Below the pieces are notes generated by a model. The model ran no database searches. It worked only from the letters and a program-made list of their open reading frames with translations, and had not been told where the DNA came from. DNA of 64,000 bases from Liolophura sinensis (taxonomy: Eukaryota; Mollusca; Polyplacophora; Chitonida; Chitonidae): positions 29,930,402-29,994,401 of the forward strand of contig NC_088301.1 in NCBI RefSeq assembly GCF_032854445.1, written 5' to 3'. The position numbers were made by a program, and so were the translations under genes. Position 1 is the stretch's first letter. Each line of letters begins with the position of its first letter. Below, one piece after another: positions 39,401 to 42,400 of this stretch.

Positions 39401-42400
39401 TGTACATACTCCGCAGGCTTGTCTCTTGTATAAGGGCCACCTGTACGTACACCAGAGGCTTGTCTCTTGTACAAGGGCCACCTGTACGTACACCAGAGGC
39501 TTGTCTCTTGTATAAGGTCCACCTGTATGTACACCAGAGGCTTGTCTCTTGTATAAGGTCAACCTGTACGTACACTGCAGAGTTGTTTGTAGGATAAGGC
39601 CCACCTATACGTACACCAGAGGCTTGTCTCTTGTATAAGGGCCACTTGTATGTACACCAGAGGCTTGTCTCTTGTATAAGGGCCACCTGTATGTACACCA
39701 GAGGCTTGTCTCTTGTATAAGGTCCACCTGTACATACACCAGAGGCTTGTCTCTTGTACAAGGGCCACCAGTACATACACCTCAGGCTTGTCTCTTGTAT
39801 TAGGGCCACCTGTATGTACACCTGAGGCTTGTCTCTTGTATAAGGTCCACCTGTATGTACACCAGAGGCTTGTCTCTTGTATAAGGTCAACCTGTACGTA
39901 CACTGCAGAGTTGTTTGTAGGATAAGGTCCACCTATACGTACACCAGAGGCTTGTCTCTTGTATAAGGGCCACTTGTATGTACACTGCAGGCTTGTCTTT
40001 TGTATAAGGTTCACCTGTACGTACACCTCAGGCTTGTCTCTTATATAAGGTCCAGCTGTATATATGCCTAAGGCTTGTTTCTTGTATAAGGTCCACCTGT
40101 ACGTACACCAGAGGCTGATCTCATGTATACTTCACATATGGGAGACTCCCATCCTATAATAGAAATAATAACAATAAGTAAATGAAAAATTGTAGCTAAT
40201 GTCTGACTAATAGCATGGTAACATGACATCAGTATATTTATTGATATATATATATATATATATGTATTGGATTGATGTTGTACCAGAAAAAATGTTTCAC
40301 TTATAACTGGTTGTCAGTTTTATTTCTGGAGGAAATTGGATTGCTGGGATAAACCACAAATGTTGCTGAGGACATGTGAAATACCAGTAAATTACACCAT
40401 ATTAGGGATGGAAGACAAGTGGCCTTCACAAAATGTAAAGGTTTTAGTGGTACATAGATGTATATGTATTAGCTGATAACAAATCCTACATGTATGCATC
40501 AAGGGATAAATGTATGTGTTTCAGCTTTACATATGCCATGTACATGTGTACTGGGTACCTGTCTTGTCATTTCTTGATATTTGTTACTGCAGGAAGACAA
40601 GAAGTTTACAATCAAACAGTTCCTGTGTAAGTTTTGGTCAGATGGCACCCTGTCCTCCAGTGTATCAACTGGAATCCTGTCTGTACTGGAAGAAGTGGAA
40701 CGTTGGCAGCAACAGAGTCAGAACAGGCCAATCCTAGTTCACTGCCTGTGGGTATACCTTACATCATAGCTCTACATTATAAACTACATCTTGTAGTTAT
40801 AACACTACATCTTAAACGACATCTTGTAGTTATAAGACTACGTTTGAGTCTGCAGTCTGTAGTTATTTGTTTATTTGATTGGTGTTTTATGCCCTGGGCA
40901 AATCCTCCACCATCCGCATGTTGCTGACAGACCTACAGCCTGTAGCTATTACTCTACATTTGGATCTACGTCCTGTAGTTAAAGTCTTACATTTAAATCT
41001 ACAGCCTTTAGTTATAACCCGACCTTTGAATCTACAGCATAGTTATAAACTTGCATTTATATCTACGTTCTGTAGTTATGACCCTTCATCTAAAACACAC
41101 AGCCTGTAGTTTAACCTTACATCTGAATTTACGGAGTGTAGTTACAACCCTACATCTGAATCTAATCTGTAGTTATTACCCTAATCCACAACCTGAAGTT
41201 ATTATACTACATCATAACCCTAGAACCAATCCTACAGCCTGTAGTTACAACCCTACATCTGAATATAATCTATAGTTAATCCCTAATCTACAACCTGAAG
41301 TTATTGTACTACATCATAACCATAGAACCAATCCTACAGCCTGTAGTTACAACCCTACATCTGAATATAATCTGTAGTTAATCCCTAATCTACAACCTGA
41401 AGTTATTGTACTACATCATAACCCTAGAACCAATCCCACGGCCTGTAGTTACAACCCTACATCTGAATATTGTCTGTAGTTAATCCCTAATCTACAACCT
41501 GAAGTTATTGTACTACATCATAAACCTAGAACCAATCCCACAACCTGTAGTTACAACCCTACATCTGAGTATAATTTGTAGTTCATCCCTAATCTACAAC
41601 CTGAAGTTATTATGCTGCGTCATAACTCTAGAACCAATCCCACAGCCTTTAGTTACAACCTTACATCTGAATCCAATCGGTAGTTAATCCCTTATCCACA
41701 ACCTAAAGTTATTATACTACATCATAACCTTAGAACCAATCCTACAGCCTGTAGTTACAACTCTACATCTGAATATAATCTGTAGTTAATCCCTAATCTA
41801 CAACCTGAAGTTATTGTAGTACATCATAGCCCTAGAACCAATCCCACACCCTATAGTTACAACCCTACATCTGGGTATAATCTGTAGTAAATCCCTAATC
41901 CACAGCCTATATCTGTATTTCCAAATCTACAGCCAGTAATTATAACCATAATCCATAAGCTGTAGTTATAACCTACATCTGGAATTTACAAAGTGTAGTT
42001 GTAACCTTAATCTAGAGATCTAGTTATAATATTCCATTTTATTCCAAAGTCTGGTAAACCTAATCCACAACCTATAATTATTATGCTTATCCTCAACCTA
42101 TAGTTGTAATGCTAATCCACAACCTATACGTGCATTTATAATCCTGCCCCCTAATCCAGAGCCTGCAGTGATAATCTGAAATTTTAATTTGGATCCAGAT
42201 AAACCAAATCTGTAACCTATAATTATAACCCAAGCCCATAGCCTGCAATTGTAATTATACGCAGTGAGAGCAAGCCAAGGCTTGTCCACAAACTAGAAGA
42301 GACTTCATTGAGTACTGATGGTGTTTGATAATGCTAGAGACCTCCAGTACTGCATCCAGAAACCAGTCCACAAGTGAGCACACTACTGCTTAAGACTGCA

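Noticed and set aside
38939-39932. Long overlapping ORFs of 220-233 codons on the minus strand
   Set aside because: They read the 41-bp array in rotating frames (each unit shifts frame, three units restore it). No non-repeat sequence is encoded.
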